From Kitasatospora acidiphila (GTDB lineage: Bacteria; Actinomycetota; Actinomycetes; Streptomycetales; Streptomycetaceae), in NCBI RefSeq assembly GCF_006636205.1, contig NZ_VIGB01000003.1, forward strand, positions 1,922,001-1,986,000: 64,000 nt of DNA. The letters are read 5' to 3'. The notes beneath the pieces are model-generated. The model searched no databases and was not told the origin of the DNA. It saw nothing but the letters and a program-made list of their open reading frames with translations. This document shows, one piece after another, positions 26,252 to 34,338 of this stretch (within the stretch, counting starts at the first letter, position 1; every line of letters begins with the position of its first letter). The position numbers and the translations under genes are program-made.

Positions 26252-27057
26252 GTCATGTCCTTGGGGAGCCATTGGGCGGATACCCGTGCACGGGTGGCCA
26301 GATGGGTCACATAGGCGCCGCGGACGTCGTCCGGGGTGCCGAACCCCGGCTCGTCGGCCAGCCATGCGTCCGGCACGGCGGCGACCACCCGGCGCAGCGA
26401 CTCCGGGGTCACCCGGTGCGCCAACTCGGCGTCCGCCGCCGCGATGTCGAGGCCGGGCGCACTGAGCGCGTGCGACCGGAAGTCGTACGCCTTGCCGACC
26501 GCGTCCGCCGCGCTCTCCCACCGGTGGTGGAAGACCAGCGATGCGCCGTGGTCGATGAGCCACAGGCGGGGTTCCCGGTAGCCGGAGGTCGGCCACGTCA
26601 TGAGGTTCGAACTGTGCACCGTGCGGTCCACGTTCGCCGTGAAGGCGTCCAGCCAGAGGATCCTGGCGGCTTCCACCGGATCGACGTCCACCGGACCGAC
26701 ATCCGGCCCGCCCGGCGTGAAGTCGGCGGCTCCCGGCAGGTAGTCCATGCCGAGATTGAGTCCCGCGCTGGCGTGCAGCAGGTCCTGCAACTCCTGGTGC
26801 GGTTCCTCGGCGGCGACCGATGGATCGAAGTTCACCAGCACCAACTCCGGTACCCGCAGCCCGAGGTGACGCGCCAGCTCACCCACGATGACCTCGGCCA
26901 CGAGTGCCTTGCGCCCCTGTGCCGCGCCGGTGAACTTGACCACATACGTCCCCAGGTCGTCGGCCTCGACGACACCGGGGACGGAGCCGCCGCTCCGCAG
27001 CGGGGTCACGTACCGGACGGCCGTCACCGTGCGAAGCCCGTCCGAGGGTGTCTCCAT
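26248..27057 (-). CDS. HipA-like protein kinase
   Basis: A 269-residue protein of the small HipA-like kinase group (HipA_2 type, without the N-terminal HipA subdomain). Visible kinase features are YVVKFTGAAQGRKAL (nucleotide/Lys region), VNFDPS, LWLDAFTANVDRTVHSSNLM (the catalytic D, N and second N) and LIDHGASL (metal-binding D). True HipA phosphorylates glutamyl-tRNA synthetase; the target here is unknown. ATG 27057 is preceded by GGGAG. Instead of a HipB antitoxin, the gene is coupled to a TetR gene. Confidence 0.85.
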   Translation of the reverse strand: METPSDGLRTVTAVRYVTPLRSGGSVPGVVEADDLGTYVVKFTGAAQGRKALVAEVIVGELARHLGLRVPELVLVNFDPSVAAEEPHQELQDLLHASAGLNLGMDYLPGAADFTPGGPDVGPVDVDPVEAARILWLDAFTANVDRTVHSSNLMTWPTSGYREPRLWLIDHGASLVFHHRWESAADAVGKAYDFRSHALSAPGLDIAAADAELAHRVTPESLRRVVAAVPDAWLADEPGFGTPDDVRGAYVTHLATRARVSAQWLPKDMT

Positions 27058-27095
27058 GCGCTCCCGTCCCCTGCCCCAGTCGCTCGTGCACGCCT

Positions 27096-27145
27096 CACAA
27101 AAAACTATAGTGCACTGCAAATATACAGCGCACTATAGTTTTGTG
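27096..27145. promoter_or_regulatory. Double operator with two ACTATAGT palindromes in an inverted repeat
   Basis: Left arm 27096-27113 and right arm 27130-27145 are near-perfect inverted copies (CACAAAA(AA)CTATAGTGC) with a 16-base spacer. Each arm holds the self-palindromic ACTATAGT at 27104-27111 and 27132-27139, centres 28 bp apart. This AT-rich block lies exactly between the HipA-like/TetR unit and the divergent small gene. Confidence 0.72.
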
Positions 27146-27179
27146 CTTCCGGGCTTCCGGGCTTCCATGGGAGGAGACG

Positions 27180-27404
27180 ATGACGGTGACGACGGACGAG
27201 CACGATGCCGCCGTGGGACGGGCCAACGCGGCCCTGGAGACGTACACGCTCTCGGCCGACGGCTGGAGCCGCAGCCCCAGCGAGACCCTGCAGCACGTCC
27301 TCACCGACCTGCTGCACTGGTGCGACGACACTCAGCGCGACTTCGACGCCGCCCTGAAGCAGGCGCGCGCCCGGCACGCCGGAGCGGGCTCGCCGCCCGG
27401 ATAG
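27180..27404 (+). CDS. Small protein divergent from the HipA-like kinase
   Basis: A 74-residue acidic, helical protein (VGRANAALETYTLSADGW ... TLQHVLTDLLHWCDD ... DFDAALKQARARH). GGGAGGAG just before ATG 27180 makes translation likely. No signal peptide. I do not recognise a functional family; short proteins of this make-up occur in actinobacterial mobile regions. It shares the double operator with the kinase/TetR unit, so it may be co-repressed and may be a partner of the kinase. Confidence 0.7.
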   Translation: MTVTTDEHDAAVGRANAALETYTLSADGWSRSPSETLQHVLTDLLHWCDDTQRDFDAALKQARARHAGAGSPPG

Positions 27405-27548
27405 GCGCGGACCGTCGGCGGCCGTCGTCCGCCGCCAGGTTGACGGCCCGTCCGCCTCGGGGCGGAGCGACTTGCCGCCCACGGGTGGGGCGGCGGTCCG
27501 CCCCTGAACGGACGTCAGGAGCCAGGTGCGCGGCCCAGCCTCCTCGGC

Positions 27549-28158
27549 ATGACCACACTCCGCCGCACGGCCGTTGCCGCCGTGCTCGCACTCGTCCTCC
27601 CGCTACCGATCGCGGGGCGGCCACCGCCGCCGCCGGCCCGCCCGCTGCCACGGCGGCGGCTTCGTCACAGGCCGTCGTTCCCACGGAACTGCCGCGCCCG
27701 ACCGGCCCGTTCACGGTCGGCCTCGACACGCTGCACCTGGTCGACACGCACCGGCAGGACCCCTGGGTACCGGCCGCAGGGCCCGGCAGCTGATGGTCTC
27801 CATGTACTACCCGGCCCGCCCCGGGACCGGCGGGCCCGCCCCCTACATGACCACGGCGGGAGCCCTGGCCTGGATGCAGTACGACAACATTCCCAACGCC
27901 GCCGGCCTCGCCCCAGCGCTCACGGCCACCCGGACCTGGGCGTACACCGACGCACGCCCGGCCCCCGGCCGGTTCCCGCTGGTGCTGCTCTCGCCCGGCC
28001 TCACCATGCCGCGGTCCACCTTGACCAGCGTCGCCGTCGACCTGGCCAGCCGCGGGTACGTCGGGGCCTTCTTCGACCTCCAGCTGAAGGGCATTCCGCA
28101 GCCGCTGCTCGACGGACCGTCACCGGCGAACCCGGAGGTCACCTTCGAGCACCCGTGA
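27549..28158 (+). pseudogene. Broken and truncated secreted lipase/PAF-acetylhydrolase-like gene
   Basis: Three successive frames are needed: a signal peptide (MTTLRRTAVAAVLALVLPL), then TELPRPTGPFTVGLDTLHLVD, then VSMYYPARPGTGG ... GRFPLVLLSPGLTMPRSTLTSVAVDLASRGYV. Both shifts correspond to one missing base, in the G run 27614-27617 and in the GGGCCC at about 27780-27785. The order of motifs is that of alpha/beta hydrolases of the platelet-activating-factor acetylhydrolase type. The frame stops at 28158, before the expected nucleophile GHSxG, so the C-terminal half is missing and the gene is dead even if the shifts are errors. Confidence 0.75.
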
Positions 28159-28220
28159 GCCGTGCGCGGTAGCGGAAGCACTTCGACGCTCTTCTGGTGC
28201 TGCCGCGTTAAGTAGCTCGC

Positions 28221-28226
28221 TAGGAT
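28221..28226 (+). promoter_or_regulatory. Candidate -10 (TAGGAT) of the methyltransferase gene
   Basis: TAGGAT fits the -10 favoured by the vegetative sigma factor of streptomycetes and lies 40 bases before the start. I see no good -35 at the proper distance. Confidence 0.35.
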
Positions 28227-28265
28227 AGATTGTTGACGATCCGTCGGAGATCTTGAGCAGGGTGG

Positions 28266-29126
28266 GTGGGTGCGTTGTCGGATGATGACAGCTGGATGAG
28301 GCGCGGGCTCGACGAGTCGGCGGCGGACTCCGTGGAGCCGGTCGACCTGCGTGTCGGCATTCCGCACTCGGCCCGGATGTACGACTACTGGCTCGGCGGC
28401 AAGACGAACTTTCCGCCCGACCGGGCTCTTGGCGAGGCGTTCGAGGAGGCGATCCCGAGCATCAAGGTCATGGCCCGGGAGAACCGACGGTTCCTCGGCC
28501 GGGCCGTGCGCCACCTGGCGGGTGAGGCGGGCATCCGCCAGTTCCTGGACATCGGCACCGGCATACCGACGGAGGGGAACACGCACGAGGTCGCGCAGGC
28601 CGTGGCCGCGGACAGCCGGGTGGTCTACGTCGACAACGACCCGATCGTCCTCGCCCACGCCCGCGCGCTGATGGACAGCACCGGTTCGGGCCGTACCGCC
28701 TACATCCACGCCGACCTGCTGGAGTCGGAGGCGATCCTCACCGACCCCGTCCTGACCCGCACCCTGGACCTCAGCCGCCCGGTGGGCCTGACCCTGGTGG
28801 CCGTCCTCATGCTGGTCGCCGACGAGGACGACCCCTGGGGCCGGGCCCGGATCCTGATGGACGCCCTGGCCCCGGGCAGCTACGTGGCGATCACCCACCC
28901 CGGCCGGGACTTCGACCCGATCGCGATGGCCGCGGTGGTCGAGGCCGCGGGCAAGGGCCAGATGACCCTGGTGCCGCGCACCCGCGACGAGGTGGCGCGC
29001 TTCTTCGGCGACTGGGAGCTCCTGGAGCCCGGCGTCGTCCCCGTCATGGCCTGGCGCCCCGACGGCGAACCGCCCGCCGACCCCACCGCCGCCTACTACT
29101 GGTCCGGAGTGGCCCGCAAGCGCTGA
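28266..29126 (+). CDS. SAM-dependent methyltransferase, DUF574/Methyltransf_19 family
   Basis: A 286-residue protein of an actinobacterial methyltransferase group. Family markers visible are RVGIPHSARMYDYWLGGKTNF near residue 30-50, FLDIGTGIPTEGNTHEVAQ (SAM motif I), VVYVDNDPIVLAHARAL (acidic loop), THPGRDF and a C-terminal YYWSGVARK. The substrate is unknown; members are abundant and often next to regulators in streptomycetes. GTG 28266 gives the full conserved N-terminus. Single-gene unit. Confidence 0.9.
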   Translation: MGALSDDDSWMRRGLDESAADSVEPVDLRVGIPHSARMYDYWLGGKTNFPPDRALGEAFEEAIPSIKVMARENRRFLGRAVRHLAGEAGIRQFLDIGTGIPTEGNTHEVAQAVAADSRVVYVDNDPIVLAHARALMDSTGSGRTAYIHADLLESEAILTDPVLTRTLDLSRPVGLTLVAVLMLVADEDDPWGRARILMDALAPGSYVAITHPGRDFDPIAMAAVVEAAGKGQMTLVPRTRDEVARFFGDWELLEPGVVPVMAWRPDGEPPADPTAAYYWSGVARKR

Positions 29127-29213
29127 CCCGGGTCCGGGGACACGCCGGACTTCCAAACCGACCCATGCGGCATCCGGTCGACGAAGATCACGTCGGGCCC
29201 CTATCCTGTCGCG

Positions 29214-29795
29214 ATGTCCCACAGCACAGCCCCCACCCTGCTCTTCGTCGTCGGCCCGGCCGCGGTCGGAAAGATGACCGTAGGCGGCGCCATCGCCGAG
29301 CGAACGGGTTTCAAGCTCTTCCACAACCACCTGACGATCGAGCCGCTGCTGCGGCTGTTCCCCTACGAGTCACCGCAGTTCCAGCGCCTCAATCACGGCT
29401 TCCGCGAGCAGATCTTCGCCGAGGCCGCCGCCAGCGACCTGCCGGGGCTGGTGTTCACCGTCGTGTGGGACTTCGACGATCCCGCCGATGCCGCGCTCGT
29501 CGAGCGCTACGCGGCGCCGTTCCGCGAGCGCGGCGCGCGCGTGCTGTTCCTGGAGTTGTCCGCCGATCAGGGCGTTCGGCTGGAGCGCAACGCGGGCGAA
29601 TCGCGGCTGGCGGAGAAGGCGTCCAAGCGCGACCTGGAGTGGTCCAACGGCAACCTGGTCGACATGGACACCAAGTTCCGGCTCAACTCGGTCGACGACT
29701 TCGCCCACATCCCCGAGTCGCATCTGCTGATCGACAACACCGAGTTGGAGCCTGACGAGGTCGCCCGGCGGGCCGTGGAGTACTTCGGGCTCTGA
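29214..29795 (+). CDS. P-loop kinase-like ATPase
   Basis: A 193-residue protein. The Walker A motif GPAAVGKMT near residue 14-22, followed by FKLFHNHLTIEPL, VVWDFDDP and a Lid-like region (LERNAGESRLAEKASKRDL), places it among shikimate/gluconate-kinase-like P-loop proteins. It probably phosphorylates a small molecule, but the substrate is not visible. It lies 87 bases after the methyltransferase gene and 68 bases before the YciI-like gene on the same strand. Confidence 0.82.
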   Translation: MSHSTAPTLLFVVGPAAVGKMTVGGAIAERTGFKLFHNHLTIEPLLRLFPYESPQFQRLNHGFREQIFAEAAASDLPGLVFTVVWDFDDPADAALVERYAAPFRERGARVLFLELSADQGVRLERNAGESRLAEKASKRDLEWSNGNLVDMDTKFRLNSVDDFAHIPESHLLIDNTELEPDEVARRAVEYFGL

Positions 29796-29863
29796 TCCCG
29801 GCCGAGCGACCGCCGCTGGGAAACCCGCTCGCTCCGGAGCCCGATCGCTGAGACCCTCCGGGC

Positions 29864-30409
29864 ATGGAGTTCTTCGTCTATCACCGGGACCGGCCTGCCT
29901 CCGAGGGTCTGCGCAACCAGCTGGTGGAGCGGCACTGGTCCTACATGGACCAGTACGCCGCCGAGTTGATCGCGCGCGGCCCGACCTTCACCGACGACGA
30001 CGCGCCCACCGGCAGCGTGCACATCGTGGACCTGCCGGACCCGGCCGCCGCCCGCGCGTTCGCGTTCGACGAGCCCAACTACCAGGCCGGCGTGTACCGG
30101 GACGTCCTCATCCGGCGGTGGCGCAACCTGCTGGGGCGCACCATGTGGGAGTTCCCCGGCGGCCGGAGCGGCGGCAACCGGTACCTGGTGCTCGGGCTCG
30201 GCGCGGTGGGGGACGCCGACCTCGACGTGCCGCCGGACACGACCGACCTGATCGCCTACGGCCCCCTGCTGTCCGACGACGGCGCGAGCCGGCTGGGCAC
30301 GGCGGCGCTGGTCCGGGCGGCGGATCCGGGGGCAGCGCGCGCCGTGCTGTCCCCCGACCGGTACGCCGATGTCGAGGTGCACAACTGGGAGTTCGGCGGC
30401 CGGCGGTAG
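29864..30409 (+). CDS. YciI-like domain protein
   Basis: A 181-residue protein whose first 95 residues match the YciI/YCII dimeric ferredoxin-like fold: EFFVYHRDRP, RHWSYMDQYAAELIARGPTF, GSVHIVDLPDPAAARAFAFDEPNYQAGVYRDV. The His of RHWSYMD and the Asp of LPD are the usual active-site residues of that fold. The C-terminal half (NRYLVLGLG ... VEVHNWEFGG) looks like a second, degenerate copy. Catalytic role unknown. Confidence 0.84.
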   Translation: MEFFVYHRDRPASEGLRNQLVERHWSYMDQYAAELIARGPTFTDDDAPTGSVHIVDLPDPAAARAFAFDEPNYQAGVYRDVLIRRWRNLLGRTMWEFPGGRSGGNRYLVLGLGAVGDADLDVPPDTTDLIAYGPLLSDDGASRLGTAALVRAADPGAARAVLSPDRYADVEVHNWEFGGRR

Positions 30410-30568
30410 CTCCCCGACTCGGGGACCTGGCAGGTATCCGACAGATTCTCCCAACTTTCTCATGGCGTTCCCACCACCCGCTCAGGGGTGGCGGTGAGAG
30501 TGGAACGACGCCCCGGCTGCGGAATGTCCGCAGCCGGGCCCCGTCTTCTCCGAGCCGTGAAGGACGTC

Positions 30569-32965
30569 ATGACGTACCACGCCGAGACCACCGCCGTGGC
30601 CGACCCCGGCCCGCGCCCCGCTCCTCCCACCGCCGCGGCGCGCAGAGGCGGCGGCCGGTCCCGCTGGGAGGTCTGGCGATCACCCGAGGAGCAGCCGTGG
30701 TGGGCGCGGCCCGTCCTGCTCGCCATAGCCGCCTTCGCGGCCGCGTTGTACTCCTGGAACATCGCCACCGCCGGCTACGCGCTCTTCTACAGCAACAGCG
30801 TGCGGAGCATGTCGGTGAGTTGGAAGGCCTGGCTGTTCGGCGCGATGGACCCGGGCGCCACCATCACGCTCGACAAGATCCCCGGTGCCTTCGCGGTCCA
30901 GGCGCTGTTCGTGCGGGTCTTCGGGTTCCACCAGTGGTCGGTGACGCTCCCCCAGGTGATCGAGGGCGTCATCGCGGTGCTGGTGCTCTACCGCGTGGTG
31001 CGCCGCTGGTCGGGTCCGGTCGCCGGCCTGATCGCCTCGGCCCTGTTCACCCTCACGCCGGTGGTCGCCTCGATGTTCGGGCACTCCATGGAGGACGGCG
31101 CGCTGACCTGCTGCCTGGTGCTGGCGGCCGACCGGTTCCAAGTCGCGGTCATGCGGGGGCGGTTGCGGTCGCTGATCTGGGCCGGGGTGTGGGTCGGCGT
31201 CGGCTTCCAGATGAAGATGATGCAGGCGTGGCTGGTGCTGCCGGCCTTCGCGCTGGCCTATCTGCTGGTCGCGCCGGGGCGGTTGCGCCGCCGGGTGTGG
31301 CACACGGCGGTCGCGGGCGTCGTCTGCCTGGCGGTGTCGGTGACCTGGGTGGCCATGATGGAGCTGGTGCCGGCCAAGGACCGCCCGTACGTGGACGGTT
31401 CGACCAACAACAGCGCGGTCGCCATGGTCTTCGGCTACAACGGGCTGGACCGCTTCGGGATCCACATTTCGGGCGCGGTGGAGAACATGTTCAGCGGTGG
31501 GGCTCCCAAGGGGCAGCTGTCGGGGGGCACGGGTGGGGGTGCGGGTGCGCCTGGTGCTGTGGGTGCGCCCGGTGTCGAGGGGGGTGCGGGTGCGCCCGGG
31601 TTCGGGGGCGGGGGCGCTGCCGGGGCGCCGAACTCCGGTGCTGCCAGCGGCGATTCAGGCAACGGACCGGCGGCCGGCCTCGGTGGCGGTCCCGGCGGTT
31701 TCCCGGGCAGGAGCAGCGGCGGCGAGGGGACGTTCGGCGGCCCCCAGGGCGGTCGCCCCGTCAGCGACGGCTCACCATGGCTGAAGCTGTTCCAGGGCCG
31801 GTTCGCTCCGCAGATCAGCTGGTTGCTGCCGTTCGCGTTGCTCATGATCGTGCTGGGGCTGTACCGGGGACGCGGCAAGGAGCGGACGGACGTGCTCCGC
31901 GGCGGCTTCGTCACCTGGGGCGCCTGGCTGCTGGTGGTCGGACTCGTCTTCAGCGACATGTCCACCATCCCGCACACCGCCTACATGGCCACCCTGGCGC
32001 CCGCGATCGCGGCGCTGTGCGGTGCCGGAATGGTGCTGCTGTGGCGCACCTACCGCGAGGGCGGCCGCGCGAGCTGGCTGCTGCCCTCGGTGGTGGCCGC
32101 GCAGGCGGCGTGGACCTGGTACCTGTGGTCCGGCTCCACGAGCTTCGCCCCCTGGCTGCGCTGGGCAGGGCTGGTCGCCGCGCTGGTCGGCACCGCGGCG
32201 CTCGTCCTCGGGCGGCTCAGCGGGCGCGGCCGGGCCCGGGTGGCGGCGGTCGGCGCCGTGCTCGGCCTGGCCACGACCGCCGTCGGCTCGGCGGCCTGGG
32301 CGTCCTCGGGGTTCGACGCGAAGTTCGACGGCAGCGCGTTCGACGCCGGGGCCGGCCCCCAGGGGAGCAGCATCATGGGCATGCCGCAGACAGGCCTGCG
32401 AGCCCTGAAGGGCGGCGAGGGCCTCGATGGTCAGGGCCTCGACGGTGCGGGCCGCTCCGGCGGTCGCAGTGGCCTCGGCGGGCCCAGCGGTCCGGGCGCC
32501 CCCGGCGGCATGGACCCCAGCGACAAGCTCACCGGCGACGAACTGACCCTGTGGAACTACGTCAAGGCCCACCAGGACAGCGCTGAGTACCCGTTGGCGA
32601 CCATCGGCTGGTCTGCGGCTCAGCCCTACATCCTGTCCACCGGTGCGAAGGTCCTGCCGATCGGCGGCTTCTCGGGCCAGATCCCGCAGCCCACGCTGAG
32701 CGCGTTCACCGCTCTCGTGCAGCAGGGCCGGGTCCACTTCCTCCTGACCGGTGGTGGCGGGATGGGCATGATGGGCAGGTCGGGCAGCGGCTCGGCGAGC
32801 GACACCAGCAGCGACCAGATCACCGCATGGGCCAAGGCGCACTGCAGCGAGGTTCCCTCGACGGACTACGGGGTGTCCCAGGCAGCCGGCGCCTCGCGGG
32901 CGGGCGGCCCCTTCGGCGGTGCCGACGGCGCCGGCACGCTGTACCGCTGCGACTCGGGCGCGTAA
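30569..32965 (+). CDS. GT39-type membrane glycosyltransferase with Gly-rich insertions
   Basis: A 798-residue polytopic protein (at least ten hydrophobic segments) of the PMT/ArnT-like GT-C superfamily. Early conserved regions are YALFYSNSVRSMSVSWKAW, DKIPGAFAVQAL and FGHSMEDGAL. A Gly/Ala/Pro-rich, low-complexity loop of about 90 residues (308-400) and a second Gly-rich stretch (about 610-650) interrupt the fold. A soluble C-terminal domain of about 150 residues follows (YPLATIGWSAAQPY ... LPIGGFSGQIPQP). Close relatives usually sit beside a two-component system; the decayed sensor kinase at 34339 may be that partner. I start at ATG 30569, with GAAGGA upstream; 30488 is open in frame. Confidence 0.82.
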   Translation: MTYHAETTAVADPGPRPAPPTAAARRGGGRSRWEVWRSPEEQPWWARPVLLAIAAFAAALYSWNIATAGYALFYSNSVRSMSVSWKAWLFGAMDPGATITLDKIPGAFAVQALFVRVFGFHQWSVTLPQVIEGVIAVLVLYRVVRRWSGPVAGLIASALFTLTPVVASMFGHSMEDGALTCCLVLAADRFQVAVMRGRLRSLIWAGVWVGVGFQMKMMQAWLVLPAFALAYLLVAPGRLRRRVWHTAVAGVVCLAVSVTWVAMMELVPAKDRPYVDGSTNNSAVAMVFGYNGLDRFGIHISGAVENMFSGGAPKGQLSGGTGGGAGAPGAVGAPGVEGGAGAPGFGGGGAAGAPNSGAASGDSGNGPAAGLGGGPGGFPGRSSGGEGTFGGPQGGRPVSDGSPWLKLFQGRFAPQISWLLPFALLMIVLGLYRGRGKERTDVLRGGFVTWGAWLLVVGLVFSDMSTIPHTAYMATLAPAIAALCGAGMVLLWRTYREGGRASWLLPSVVAAQAAWTWYLWSGSTSFAPWLRWAGLVAALVGTAALVLGRLSGRGRARVAAVGAVLGLATTAVGSAAWASSGFDAKFDGSAFDAGAGPQGSSIMGMPQTGLRALKGGEGLDGQGLDGAGRSGGRSGLGGPSGPGAPGGMDPSDKLTGDELTLWNYVKAHQDSAEYPLATIGWSAAQPYILSTGAKVLPIGGFSGQIPQPTLSAFTALVQQGRVHFLLTGGGGMGMMGRSGSGSASDTSSDQITAWAKAHCSEVPSTDYGVSQAAGASRAGGPFGGADGAGTLYRCDSGA

Positions 32966-32999
32966 GCCGAGCGCCGGGCGGCATAAGGCAGGAGGCGGG

Positions 33000-33268
33000 C
33001 GGCCGACAATGGGCGCCCGCCGTCCGCCCGCTTGGACAGGGCGACCTTCGGCGGGGAGTCCACCAGCAAGTGCACGTGGTTGTTCTCGCCGTTGAACTCC
33101 GCCATCTCCACTTCGAAGTCCTCGCAGACGCTCCTCGTAACCTCCTCCAGCCACGTCAGGTGCCGGTATGGCGAGCACCTTGTGCCGGTATTTCGTCATG
33201 AAAACCAAGTGTGCGTACAGGACGAATGTGCAGTGACAGTCAGTTGTGAAATCATGACACATAGTCAT
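33000..33268 (-). pseudogene. tnpA: IS200/IS605 tnpA remnant (Y1 transposase)
   Basis: The frame from 33268 gives TFVLYAHLVFMTKYRHKVLA, the standard TnpA N-terminus. After one shift it continues as HLTWLEEVTRSVCEDFEVEMAEFNGENNHVHLLVDSPPKVALSK, which includes the HUH pair (HVH). The C-terminal third with the catalytic Tyr is missing, replaced by sequence running into the 3' end of the GT39 gene. It is divergent from tnpB, as in IS605-type elements. It cannot be active. Confidence 0.85.
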
Positions 33269-33292
33269 GCCTCAACTGGTACGGTGACCTTC

Positions 33293-34277
33293 GTGCAGCT
33301 TCGGTACTCTTTCCGGCTCTATCCGAACGGGCCTCAGCGCGCCGCGCTGGCCCGTGCGTTCGGGTGTGCGCGGGTGGTGTACAACGATGCTCTCCGGACG
33401 CGCGAGGACGCCCGGGCGGCGGGTGAGGCGTTCCCGAAGATCGGTGACCTGTCGAAGGCGCTGATCACCGAGGCGAAGAAGACCACGGAACGGGCTTGGC
33501 TCGCAGAAGTCTCGGCCGTGGTGCTGCAGCAGTCGCTACGTGACCTGGACACTGCGCATAGGAACTTCTTCGACGGCTTGACGGGCAAGCGCCCGCGTGT
33601 GGGGGCTCCCCGGTTCAAGAGTCGCAAGGACAACCGGCAGTCCGTCAGGTTCACCGCGAACGCCCGCTGGAAGATCACCGTGGGCGGTGACCTGTCGTTG
33701 CCGAAGATCGGCGACGTGCGCGTCAAGTGGTCCCGGCCGCTGCCGTCGGGGATCAAGGAACCGCGACAAGGCCCGTGTCAAAGTAGCCCGCACTCACGCG
33801 CGGGTGGCCGATGCGCGGCGCGAGTTCCACCACCAGCTCTCCACCCGGATCATGCGCGAGAACCAAGCCGTGGCCGTGGAAGACCTGGCGGTCAAGACAC
33901 TCGCCCGCACCCGGATGGCCAAGTCCGTGCACGATGCCGGCTGGTCGGCGTTCGTGGCCATGCTGGAGTACAAGGCCGTGAAATTCGGCCGCACCCTGGT
34001 CAGGATCGATCGGTTCGAGCCCACGTCCCAGGTGTGCTCGGCCTGCGGGATCAAGGACGGCCCCAAGCCCCTCAACGTCCGCGCATGGACCTGCCAGGCG
34101 TGCGGGGCAGTCCACGACCGCGACGTGAACGCCGCCGTCAACATCAAGAACGCCGCCGGACTTGGCGGTGACAGCCTGTCGAGCGCAGGTCAGACCGGAA
34201 CCATTCCGGCACAGTGCGAAGAAGCAGGAACCCACCGAGACGGCCACCCGGCCGTGGTAGGAATCCCCGTGCTCTAG
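33293..34277 (+). pseudogene. tnpB: IS605-type tnpB with internal deletion
   Basis: From GTG 33293 the protein runs as a normal TnpB (LRYSFRLYPNGPQRAALARAFG ... FFDGLTGKRPRVGAPRFKSR ... LPKIGDVRVKWSRPLPS) up to about 33758. It then resumes in another frame at NRDKARVKVARTHARVADARREFHHQL. The gap corresponds to roughly 85 lost residues, including the RuvC-I Asp. The RuvC-II Glu (AVEDLAVK), the zinc finger (CSACGIKDGP ... CQACGAVHDRD) and the RuvC-III Asp remain. Without RuvC-I, nuclease activity is impossible. The 3' end still carries the terminal hairpin that in intact elements overlaps the guide RNA. Confidence 0.88.
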
Positions 34278-34284
34278 CGCGGGG
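34265..34284 (+). repeat. IS right-end hairpin
   Basis: CCCCGTG, a 6-base loop and CGCGGGG (one G-T pair), covering the tnpB stop codon. The hairpin beside the second tnpB (47412-47429) is very similar, so it is probably the transposase recognition hairpin of this family. Confidence 0.6.
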
Positions 34285-34338
34285 AGCGGAAGTCAATGCC
34301 TGCGGCTGCCCCACGAACAGGCGAGAACGAACCTGCCA

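Larger units (their letters stand above)
33000..34284. mobile_element. Degenerate IS200/IS605-family element
   Basis: Divergent tnpA and tnpB remnants with a terminal hairpin beyond tnpB. It sits between the GT39 gene and a decayed sensor kinase. The left boundary is uncertain, near 33000. Confidence 0.75.

Noticed and set aside
31772..33268. A 498-codon minus-strand open frame beginning like TnpA
   Set aside because: Only the first 30 residues are transposase; the rest is antisense to the GT39 gene. Kept as a short tnpA remnant.
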